Source: Acidobacteriaceae bacterium (GTDB lineage: Bacteria; Acidobacteriota; Terriglobia; Terriglobales; Acidobacteriaceae). From it: a stretch of 12,608 nucleotides of DNA. Both the position numbers and the translations under genes were made by a program. Under the pieces are notes generated by a model that ran no database searches, had not been told where the DNA came from, and saw only the letters and a list, made by a program, of their open reading frames with translations. Below, piece after piece: positions 1 through 6,301 of the stretch. Every line of letters starts with the position of its first letter. Positions within the stretch are counted from its first letter, which is position 1. The stretch is from contig PMTP01000205.1 in assembly GCA_003167305.1 (NCBI GenBank), positions 1 to 12,608 on the forward strand, written 5' to 3'.

Positions 1-738
1 GAGCTGGAAGGTCTGTCCGCGCCGAGTCAGGAGACGCTCTATGCCAAAGCCGACGCAGTCGTCAGCACCGAATTCCGGCTCAACGGCCTTACCTTTCATT
101 TCGACGCCAACTCCGGACAGAAGACCGGCGCATTCCTCGACCAGCGGGCCAACTACGCCGCCGCCGCCGAGTGGGCTCGAAGGATGGGTTTTGCCAGCCG
201 GGACGCAGGCGGACGGGCGCTGGACGTCTGCTGCTATCAGGGCGGCTTTGCCCTGCATCTGGCCCAGGTCTGCGCCCAGGTTACGGGCATCGACGCCTCC
301 CGCGCATCGCTGGAAGTGGCGGAGAGAAATCTCCTGGCCAACCGCTCGCGCCTCGCCGCCCAGGTCGACTGGGTGGAGGGAGACGCCTTTCAAATCCTGC
401 GCGACTGGTCCGACGCCGGCGAGAGCTTCGACGCCATCGTGCTCGATCCACCCGCCTTCGCCAAGAGCCTGCGCGCCGTCGAGGGCGCGCTGCGCGGATA
501 CAAGGAACTCAATCTGCGCGCGCTCAAAATGATGCGCCCCGGCGGCCTGCTGGTCACCTGCTCCTGCTCGCATCATGTGGGCTGGAGTGAACTCGAATCC
601 AGCGTGGCCTCGGCCGCCGCCGATGCGCGCAGGCGCGTGCGGCTGCTGGAACGGCGTGGAGCCGCTCCCGATCATCCCGTGGTGCTGAACCTGCCGGAAA
701 CCGAGTACCTGAAGTGCCTGGTGCTGGAAGTGGAGTAA
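1..738 (+). CDS. rlmI: RlmI-type class I SAM-dependent 23S rRNA (cytosine) methyltransferase, 5'-truncated by the window edge
   Basis: The reading frame is open from base 1 to the TAA at 736-738 and gives the last 245 residues of a protein whose family usually has about 390-400. The missing part would hold the start and the N-terminal PUA domain. Visible motifs are the family signature GQKTGAFLDQRAN at codons 49-61, the SAM-binding loop ALDVCCYQGGF, the acidic strand end VTGIDAS, the catalytic-region motif VLDPPAFAKS near base 440, and a TCSCSHH segment near base 560. RlmI/YccW proteins methylate C1962 of 23S rRNA in the cytoplasm, using the class I Rossmann fold. The family call is firm. The exact target base is taken from the family, because RlmK- and RlmL-like relatives share these motifs. 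An internal ATG at 184 is not a sensible start, since it would remove the family signature. Confidence 0.87.
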   Translation, partial: ELEGLSAPSQETLYAKADAVVSTEFRLNGLTFHFDANSGQKTGAFLDQRANYAAAAEWARRMGFASRDAGGRALDVCCYQGGFALHLAQVCAQVTGIDASRASLEVAERNLLANRSRLAAQVDWVEGDAFQILRDWSDAGESFDAIVLDPPAFAKSLRAVEGALRGYKELNLRALKMMRPGGLLVTCSCSHHVGWSELESSVASAAADARRRVRLLERRGAAPDHPVVLNLPETEYLKCLVLEVE

Positions 739-775
739 GAACCACGCCCGCAACGATTGTCGCGCAGGATAATTA

Positions 776-804
776 GTGACAATGCCGCTGAAAAGGTTTA
801 TATG
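776..804 (+). promoter_or_regulatory. Candidate sigma70-type promoter for the secreted-protein gene
   Basis: GTGACA at 776-781 matches the -35 consensus at five of six positions. A 17-bp spacer separates it from TATATG at 799-804, which matches the -10 at four of six. It lies about 65 bases before the gene starting at 871, in a spacer clearly richer in A+T than its surroundings. An imperfect dyad, CCGCTGAAAA (785-794) against TTTCCAGCGG (807-816), straddles the -10 and could be an operator. The assignment rests on consensus matching only. Confidence 0.45.
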
Positions 805-870
805 TATTTCCAGCGGTTTAGCGTCCGTTAAGAGTCGCATGAACCTGTGAAAGTTATTTTTTGAGGTCGT

Positions 871-1305
871 ATGATGAGACGGTTCAGCAATCTATTCTGC
901 TCGGTTATTACACTCCTCCTTGCTTTGAGCGCATTTTCAGCGGCGATGGCTCAGCAAGGTCAGTATCACTTTAACAATGTGCCTTTCAGCCTCGCCACAC
1001 TGAAGGCAGGGGGCGGTCTCGCCACCTATTCTCCAATCAGTTCAGTTGATGGCCAGACGCTCCAGTTGCGGGATGATGACGGCGTCGTGTTCACGTTCAC
1101 ACTCGACTCTGAGACCGTCTACTGCCAGGGCGACAAAAGGGCCGCGAATTGGGTTTACTTGAGGACGCTAAAGAAGAAGACCACAGTGACCGTCCTGACA
1201 AAGGATAATGAGAACACGAAGGCCCTCGTCGTCTGGGACAAGGCGCCTTCGATTTCCGCGTCCAGCGGGCCGCTTGTCTTTACTCTCCCTCCGATGTGCA
1301 AATAG
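871..1305 (+). CDS. Small secreted protein of unknown function (possible OB-fold, DUF5666-like pattern)
   Basis: This encodes 144 residues. The N-terminus has an evident signal peptide: a basic MMRRF start, a hydrophobic stretch around residues 9-24, and a likely cleavage after AMA before QQGQ (about residue 27). The mature part is short and looks beta-rich. It carries a pattern seen in small OB-fold periplasmic domains: ISSVDGQTLQL, a strand ending FTFTLDSETVY, then TTVTVLTK and ALVVWD. That resemblance to DUF5666-type proteins is inference from strand and glycine spacing, not a recognised match. Two cysteines, in ETVYCQG and in the C-terminal PPMCK, are the only ones in the mature chain and could form a disulfide. 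GAGG at 863-866 suits the second ATG at 874 (7-base gap) slightly better than the first at 871 (4-base gap), so the start may shift by one codon. The gene is less G+C-rich than its neighbours and seems to be transcribed alone. Confidence 0.75.
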   Translation: MMRRFSNLFCSVITLLLALSAFSAAMAQQGQYHFNNVPFSLATLKAGGGLATYSPISSVDGQTLQLRDDDGVVFTFTLDSETVYCQGDKRAANWVYLRTLKKKTTVTVLTKDNENTKALVVWDKAPSISASSGPLVFTLPPMCK

Positions 1306-1469
1306 AGCGGTTGGAATGCGATGGCGCGGTCAGGCGCGGGCGACGCGCTGTCTGCTGTGCCAACTCCAAAATAGAACCTACCCGTTGTCTGTCCTGGGAA
1401 GAAATGAGCTGGCGCTCTCTTCTGCACGGAAATCCCCACCCCTGGAAGCAGCGCGGAGATCCGCAGGGA

Positions 1470-2861
1470 TCAGGCGCAAACGAGTTCGGCTAATTCGGGG
1501 TCCGGGAGGATCCGGCCGGGGAGCCTCAACAGATCGGTGACGGCTTCGGCGGTCATGGGGCGGGCGAAGAGATAGCCCTGGCCGTAGCGGCAGTGCATCT
1601 CGCGCAACAGGCGATATTGCTCGCAGGTTTCAATCCCCTCGGCCACCACGTCCATGCCCATCACACGGGCCAATTCGATGATGGTGCGAACGATCTGTAG
1701 CGGTTGATCGCCCTCGGTCATGCGGGTCACGAAAGAGCGGTCGATCTTGAGCACGTCAAAGGGAAAGGATTGGAGGTTATTGAGGGAGTTGTAGCCTGTG
1801 CCAAAGTCGTCCATCAGCAACGAGACGCCCAGCCTGCGCAGGCTGCTGAGGACTTCCATGGCGATGCGGACGTTGGGGATCAGGCTGGACTCGGTCATCT
1901 CCAGGCCGAGCTGGCGGCTGGAGATGCCGGCATTGACCAGGAGGGCCTCGACATGGTCGGCCAGGCCTTCGCGCGAGAACTGGCGGGCGGAGAGGTTGAC
2001 GCCGACCCGCAGAGAGACGTGGCGTGGATCCTCTTTGCACCACCTTTGAATCTGGCTGCAGGCCTGGGAGAGTACCCAGTCGCCGATGGGCAGGATCAGT
2101 CCGCTTTCTTCGGCCAGCGGTATGAACTCCATAGGGGGGATCACTCCCCTCTCGGGGTGAACCCAGCGGATGAGTGCTTCAAGGCCGACAATCCTGCGCG
2201 TGGCAAGGTCGACCTCCGGCTGGTAATAGAGCACAAACTGGCCCAGGTCGAGGGCGTGGCGCAGATCGGCCTTGCTCGGCCTGCTTTCGTTGACGGTTGC
2301 CACAGAGTGGGCGCGCCTGTGCCCGCTCCCGTTCCCATGCAGGGTCTTGTGCAGCTGGCGCAGCTCCAACTGGCTGGAGACCATATCGGCCAGGCTCTCC
2401 AGGGTGCGAATCGACTCCGGTCGCATCTCCGGGCGGGGTTCATGGTAGAAGACGGTCAGGATTCCCAGAATCCTTCCGTCGGTCGAGCGCACGGGAACGC
2501 TGGCAAAAGAAGCTACGCCGATGTGTTTGAAGCGCGGCAGCAGCGTATCGCGTTGCGGATGCCTGGAGATGTCCGCGACCACTACCGGACCGTCTTCGGC
2601 AATTACCATATCGCAGATCGAGTTCTTGCGCGGCAGCTCGCGGACCATCTGGCGCCAGCAGGACTTCATCCAGACGCGGCCCTCGTCGGCAAAGCCGATA
2701 GTGGCCGAATCGGCCTGGAAGTACTCGCCGGCCAGCCGGGTTACGGTATGGTAGCTGGGCTCGGGTGGAGTGTCGAGTATCCCGGTTGAAATCAGCGCAG
2801 CCAGCCGTGTAGCCTCCTGCTCCCGATTTATTTCGCGAATCTCCGATACGGCGAGTGGCAT
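1470..2861 (-). CDS. GAF-EAL domain protein, predicted cyclic-di-GMP phosphodiesterase
   Basis: This cytoplasmic signalling protein of 463 residues is predicted to hydrolyse cyclic-di-GMP to pGpG. The start at 2861 was chosen because AGGAG lies five bases upstream. The frame stays open to 2993, but that 44-residue extension is basic, unrelated to the family and has no comparable ribosome site. Residues about 18-165 form a GAF sensor domain of the type beginning ILDTPPEP, common in bacterial signalling proteins. The EAL domain spans about 197-440 and has the metal- and substrate-binding set: EALIRW (Glu228), NLSARQF (Asn289), EMTES (Glu321), DDFGTG (351-356), LKIDRSF (Lys372), AEGIET (Glu408) and GQGY (Gln428). 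It therefore looks active. There is no GGDEF domain and no membrane segment, so the input is probably a small soluble ligand or redox signal bound by GAF. It converges with the secreted-protein gene and diverges from the miaA operon. Confidence 0.92.
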   Translation of the reverse strand: MPLAVSEIREINREQEATRLAALISTGILDTPPEPSYHTVTRLAGEYFQADSATIGFADEGRVWMKSCWRQMVRELPRKNSICDMVIAEDGPVVVADISRHPQRDTLLPRFKHIGVASFASVPVRSTDGRILGILTVFYHEPRPEMRPESIRTLESLADMVSSQLELRQLHKTLHGNGSGHRRAHSVATVNESRPSKADLRHALDLGQFVLYYQPEVDLATRRIVGLEALIRWVHPERGVIPPMEFIPLAEESGLILPIGDWVLSQACSQIQRWCKEDPRHVSLRVGVNLSARQFSREGLADHVEALLVNAGISSRQLGLEMTESSLIPNVRIAMEVLSSLRRLGVSLLMDDFGTGYNSLNNLQSFPFDVLKIDRSFVTRMTEGDQPLQIVRTIIELARVMGMDVVAEGIETCEQYRLLREMHCRYGQGYLFARPMTAEAVTDLLRLPGRILPDPELAELVCA

Positions 2862-3259
2862 TTTGACTCCTGTCCCCGCGGCGCTCCGGCAACCGGCCTT
2901 CAGCCAGAGACGGACTCCCTGTGTGCCTGCAAGGCTACGCAAAGAATGTATAGAGGTATCCTGGCCGCCTCGGCGTCCGATTTGCGCGGTCACAGCCTGC
3001 GGAACGTTCCCCGCGAGAACGTCCCGTTCGACTCTCTCTTTCCCTTATCGGATGGAACCACCGCGGCATGAGGGTACCGCGGAACTTTTCGAATAAGTAC
3101 CGATCCTGCACCAGGCACAGCGGAAGAACGGCACACTGTTCCCTTTCCGTACACGCAACGCGAATCGAGGATTGTCACTTCACTGCCGGGATGGATGGCT
3201 ATACTGTTGCGTGGTGCGCCGCGATGCCCGGACGCGCCAGACGGCAGGAGCAATGCGCC
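2862..3259. other. Divergent intergenic region without a supported gene
   Basis: These 398 bases separate the minus-strand GAF-EAL gene from the plus-strand small membrane protein. No reading frame here has a ribosome site or a believable product. GGAACGTTCC at 3001-3010 is a perfect 10-bp palindrome, followed by a GAAC (3017-3020)/GTTC (3026-3029) pair, which could be regulator half-sites. A possible -10 (TATACT, 3200-3205) lies 54 bases before the small gene. The nearest good -35-like hexamer (TTGTCA, 3172-3177) is 22 bases away, too far for a standard promoter, so promoter placement is unresolved. Confidence 0.5.
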
Positions 3260-3448
3260 ATGAAGCAGGCTCGGATCAAACCGTTCTTTCAGCAAGTTGC
3301 CGAGACGGCGCGGCGCCGGGAGCAGTTGCGAGCCTACCGGCGCAACCAGGTCTTCGGGCTTGTGCTGGTGGCGGCGGCGATCCTGCTCTGGTGTCTCCTG
3401 CGCACCAATCCCAGGTGGATCTTTCCGCCGGGATGGTGGCGGCCATGA
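3260..3448 (+). CDS. Single-pass micro-membrane protein (62 aa), overlapping the miaA start
   Basis: This short gene encodes 62 residues. AGGAG at 3246-3250 lies nine bases before the ATG at 3260. The N-terminal half is strongly basic and polar, with RRR and YRRN. A single hydrophobic helix covers about residues 30-47 (VFGLVLVAAAILLWCLL), and the short tail RWIFPPGWWRP is rich in tryptophan and proline. By the positive-inside rule the N-terminus should be cytoplasmic. The TGA at 3446-3448 overlaps the miaA ATG at 3445-3447 as ATGA, the classic arrangement for translational coupling. I do not recognise the family. Its role may concern miaA expression or may be independent. Support comes from the ribosome site, the coherent one-helix layout and the overlap. 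An alternative is that this is only a non-coding leader of miaA. Confidence 0.65.
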   Translation: MKQARIKPFFQQVAETARRREQLRAYRRNQVFGLVLVAAAILLWCLLRTNPRWIFPPGWWRP

Positions 3449-4422
3449 CTCCTGCGCGTACGACTGCGTCGAGCAGCCCTTTGGATGAGAACCAGGCGCC
3501 TCTGGCTGTTCTCTTGCTGGGGCCAACCGGCAGCGGCAAAACGGCGCTGTCTCTCGCGCTGGGCGAGCGCTTCGGGGGCGAGATCGTCAGTTGCGATTCG
3601 GTGGCCGTCTATCGCGGCATGGAGCTGGGCACCGCCAAACCAACCATTGAAGAGCGGGCGCGCCTGCCGCATCACCTGATTGACGTGGCCGACCCGGACC
3701 AGCCTTTCACCGCGGGCGAATACAGCCGTCAGGCGCGGACGGCTCTCTCGGAGATCGCCAGCCGCAACCGGCTGCCCATCGTCACCGGCGGCACTGGCCT
3801 CTATTTGCGCGCGCTCACCGAGGGGCTCTTCGCCGGGCCGGAGCGTCAGCAGGCGCTTCGTCAGCGCTTGCAATTGAGCAGTCAGAAGCGCGGAAGCGCC
3901 TGGCTGCACCGGCTGCTCCAGCGCCTCGACCCCGTCTCGGCCGAGCGCATCCACGCGAATGACGCGGCCAAGCTGATGCGCGCCATCGAGGTCTGCCTGG
4001 CTCTTCGCAAACCGCTTTCGCAGATTCTGGGAGACCAGGAAAAAGCCCGCAACCCGCTCACCGGCTTCCGGCTCTTGCGCATCGGCCTCAACCCGCCGCG
4101 GCAGGCGCTTTATGACAGGCTCAACCGGCGGGCGGCGGCCATGTTTGCTGCCGGACTTGTCGAAGAGACGCGCAGCCTGCTCCACCGTTACGGGCCGGTC
4201 AAGGCGCTCGACTCTCTCGGCTATCGCCAGGCGCTGGCCGTCCAGGCGGGGACTTTGAGTGTTGATGCTGCAATAGAAGCCGCCCAGCAAAGCCATCGCA
4301 ACTACGCCAAGCGGCAATTGACCTGGTTTCGCCGCGAGCCGGAGGTGCATTGGATTGCCGGCTTCGGCGACGAGCCGGAGACGCTGCGTGTGGCAAGCGA
4401 GCTGATTCAGGACCACCGCTAA
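3445..4422 (+). CDS. miaA: tRNA dimethylallyltransferase MiaA
   Basis: MiaA transfers the dimethylallyl group from DMAPP to N6 of A37 in tRNAs that read UNN codons, making i6A37 in the cytoplasm. The 325-residue product matches the family's usual 300-320. The P-loop GPTGSGKT is at residues 26-33. It is followed by SCDSVAVYRGMELGTAKPT (the Asp is the general-base position), HHLIDVADP, the substrate-channel motif TGGTGLYLRAL, the ANDAAKLMRAIEV segment and LGYRQAL. The C-terminal tRNA-binding signature is NYAKRQLTWFRR. The ATG at 3445 gives the normal N-terminus and overlaps the stop of the upstream membrane-protein gene. The frame stays open upstream to 3172, but that segment belongs to the other gene in another frame. 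No hfq, mutL or mutS neighbour is present, unlike the enterobacterial arrangement. lpdA follows after a short gap on the same strand and could be cotranscribed. Confidence 0.96.
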   Translation: MTPARTTASSSPLDENQAPLAVLLLGPTGSGKTALSLALGERFGGEIVSCDSVAVYRGMELGTAKPTIEERARLPHHLIDVADPDQPFTAGEYSRQARTALSEIASRNRLPIVTGGTGLYLRALTEGLFAGPERQQALRQRLQLSSQKRGSAWLHRLLQRLDPVSAERIHANDAAKLMRAIEVCLALRKPLSQILGDQEKARNPLTGFRLLRIGLNPPRQALYDRLNRRAAAMFAAGLVEETRSLLHRYGPVKALDSLGYRQALAVQAGTLSVDAAIEAAQQSHRNYAKRQLTWFRREPEVHWIAGFGDEPETLRVASELIQDHR

Positions 4423-4548
4423 GAATATCTTCCGCAATGCGGGCGGCGCCAAAGCGGAAGCGAAGCTGGCCTCACGCGCATCTATTAAACTGGACGATGG
4501 AATGAAGTGCTTACGGCTCCCGTGCAGCGCCCCGGAACGGAGTTTTTC

Positions 4549-6117
4549 TTGAATAAGAAAACGGCAAAGACGATTAAGGAAAAGGACAATCTGACCTACG
4601 GCAGCGTGAACAATATGCTGCCCGATGATATGAGTTCAACGTCTGACGACCTGGACGATCTGATCACCACTATCGGCACCCAAGGCATCGACCTTCTGGA
4701 TGGTCCAATCTACGATGTGGCAATCATAGGCGGCGGGCCGGCCGGCTACACGGCGGCGATTCGCGCGACGGAGTACGGCCTGAAGGTGGCGCTGATCGAG
4801 CAGTCCGACAAGCTGGGCGGTACCTGCCTGCACGTGGGCTGCATCCCTACCAAGGCGCTGCTCTTCAATGCCGAGATCTGGGAGCATATGCAACACGCTG
4901 CAGACTTCGGGATAGAAGGCATCGGCGCACCGACGCTGAACTGGGCCGCGGTGCAGCGGCGCAAGAACGCCATCATCGCGAAGCACGCCAACGGCCTCGA
5001 CTTCCTGATGAAGAAGCACAAGATTGCCCGCATTGAGGGTAATGGCCGCCTCACCGGCCCCTCGCAGGACGGCGTTCATTCCGTCGAGGTTACGGCCGCG
5101 AGCGGCGAAGTTAGCCCGGTCAAGGCAAAAAACGTTATTCTCGCCACCGGCTCGGAAGCCAAAATGCTGCCCGGCCTGGAGGCTGGCGGCCGCATGCTGA
5201 CGAACATCGAAATCCTCGCCATCGACGAACTTCCCAAGTCGCTGATCGTCATCGGCGCGGGCGCGGTGGGCATGGAGTTCGGCTCGCTCTTCCGCAGCTT
5301 CGGCGCAGAGGTGACGATCCTCGAGTTCCTGCCGCGCGTGGTTCCGGTCGAGGACGAGGAGATCTCCAGGGAGATCACGCGCCTCTTCAAGAAGCGCGGC
5401 ATCGAGGTGAACACCGGCGCCAAAGTCGAGAAGGCCGAAGAGACTGAAACCGGCGTCAAGGTCACCTTCACCGACACTAACGGCAAGACCCAGGTTCGTG
5501 AGGCCGAGAAGGTGCTGGTGGCCGTCGGCCGGGCCGGACGGACGGGCGGGATCGGCGTGGAGAAGACGCGCATCGAACTGGATCGCGGATTCATCAGGGT
5601 CAATGAGGCTCAGGAGACGGCCGAGCCGGGCGTCTTCGCCATCGGCGACATTGTGGCCGCGCTGCCGCAACTGGCGCATGTGGGCGCGATGAGCGGCATG
5701 ATCGCCGCGGCCAGGATTGCCGGCAAGCCATTCCGCCCGGTGCGCCGCGACCGCATCCCCGCCTGCACCTACACCGAGCCGCAGATCGGGTCGGTGGGTT
5801 TGACGGAGACCCAGGCCAAAGAAAAAGGCTACACCGTCAAGGTTGGAAAATTTCCCTTCGCGGGCAACTCCAAGGCCACCATCCTGGGCAATCACGACGG
5901 CTTCGTGAAGGTGGTCGCCGAGCAGAAGTACGGCGAGATTCTCGGCGTCCACATCCTCGGTCCGCAGGCTACCGAGCTGATCGCCGAAGCGGTCGCTGTG
6001 CTGGAGCTGGAAGGCACGGTGGAGGAGCTGATGTTTACGATCCACGCGCATCCCACGCTGGCGGAATCGCTGCTCGACGCTTACGGGGCGGCGGAGGGGA
6101 TGGCGATTAACGCGTGA
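4549..6117 (+). CDS. lpdA: Dihydrolipoyl dehydrogenase (E3) with an N-terminal extension
   Basis: LpdA reoxidises the dihydrolipoyl groups of the pyruvate and 2-oxoglutarate dehydrogenase complexes, and sometimes of glycine cleavage, passing electrons through FAD to NAD+. The FAD motif GGGPAG is at residues 61-66. The redox-active disulfide GGTCLHVGCIPTK has Cys93 and Cys98. The NAD-binding motif GAGAVGMEFGS is near 235, a second FAD motif ends in FAIGDI, and the catalytic HAHPTLAES (His and Glu) lies near the C-terminus. E3 proteins normally start a few residues before the YDVAIIGGG segment, but here about 50 extra acidic and polar residues precede it. The TTG at 4549 is chosen because ACGGAG lies six bases upstream. 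GTG 4507, ATG 4615 and ATG 4630 are in-frame alternatives with weaker ribosome sites. The catalytic body is certain; the start is not. Confidence 0.94.
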   Translation: MNKKTAKTIKEKDNLTYGSVNNMLPDDMSSTSDDLDDLITTIGTQGIDLLDGPIYDVAIIGGGPAGYTAAIRATEYGLKVALIEQSDKLGGTCLHVGCIPTKALLFNAEIWEHMQHAADFGIEGIGAPTLNWAAVQRRKNAIIAKHANGLDFLMKKHKIARIEGNGRLTGPSQDGVHSVEVTAASGEVSPVKAKNVILATGSEAKMLPGLEAGGRMLTNIEILAIDELPKSLIVIGAGAVGMEFGSLFRSFGAEVTILEFLPRVVPVEDEEISREITRLFKKRGIEVNTGAKVEKAEETETGVKVTFTDTNGKTQVREAEKVLVAVGRAGRTGGIGVEKTRIELDRGFIRVNEAQETAEPGVFAIGDIVAALPQLAHVGAMSGMIAAARIAGKPFRPVRRDRIPACTYTEPQIGSVGLTETQAKEKGYTVKVGKFPFAGNSKATILGNHDGFVKVVAEQKYGEILGVHILGPQATELIAEAVAVLELEGTVEELMFTIHAHPTLAESLLDAYGAAEGMAINA

Positions 6118-6166
6118 AGTGCGTGTCAGTCGTCCACCGGCGTTGCCGACCCACGGAGTATGAAAC

Positions 6167-6216
6167 TGTAGCGCCGGCCTCCCGGCCGGCTGTAGCGTGG
6201 ACCTCCCGGTCCACGC
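6167..6216. repeat. Two tandem palindromic repeat units with a shared loop
   Basis: Unit 1 (6167-6190) and unit 2 (6191-6216) are directly adjacent. Each begins TGTAGC and folds into a perfect stem closed by the same TCCC loop. The first stem is GCCGGCC/GGCCGGC (7 bp) and the second GCGTGGACC/GGTCCACGC (9 bp). The stems differ in sequence while pairing and loop are kept, the mark of a structural repeat family rather than simple duplication. It sits between convergent lpdA and bamA, a typical place for REP-like elements. The family is not named here because I cannot search the genome. Confidence 0.72.
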
Positions 6217-6242
6217 TTGTTTCTTTTTAGCGGAGCCGAAAG

Positions 6243-6275
6243 GAAGAGGGCGCAGTCACAGACTGCGCCCTCTTC
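6243..6275. terminator. Perfect 15-bp hairpin between convergent lpdA and bamA
   Basis: GAAGAGGGCGCAGTC at 6243-6257 pairs perfectly with 6261-6275 around a three-base ACA loop. It lies 27 bases past the bamA stop on the minus strand and 126 bases past the lpdA stop on the plus strand. Neither flank has a long T tract; only a short CTTTC follows in the bamA direction. It may be a bidirectional, imperfectly intrinsic terminator or an mRNA-end stabiliser. Confidence 0.65.
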
Positions 6276-6301
6276 GAAATACCGGTTGAAAAAAGTGTTT
6301 C

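Noticed and set aside
1704..2789. A 361-residue plus-strand frame across the GAF-EAL gene
   Set aside because: It is low in recognisable motifs and rich in His, Asp and Gly from complemented codons, with no ribosome site. The minus-strand GAF-EAL protein is unambiguous.
2862..2993. N-terminal extension of the GAF-EAL protein to 2993
   Set aside because: AGGAG five bases before ATG 2861 fits much better, and the extra residues do not resemble the family.
3172..3444. N-terminal extension of MiaA to 3172
   Set aside because: The region is coded in another frame by the small membrane protein, and normal MiaA length is reached from 3445.
3334..4452. A 372-residue minus-strand frame across miaA
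   Set aside because: It is antisense to a clearly recognised MiaA and has no ribosome site or domain.
4429..4460. CTTCCGC...GCGGAAG inverted repeat between miaA and lpdA
   Set aside because: A 7-bp stem with an 18-base loop and no T tract is too weak to call a terminator, so cotranscription stays open.
4636..6051. A 471-residue open frame antisense to lpdA
   Set aside because: It mirrors lpdA codons in G+C-rich DNA, its product lacks domain-like patterns, and lpdA is certain on the plus strand.
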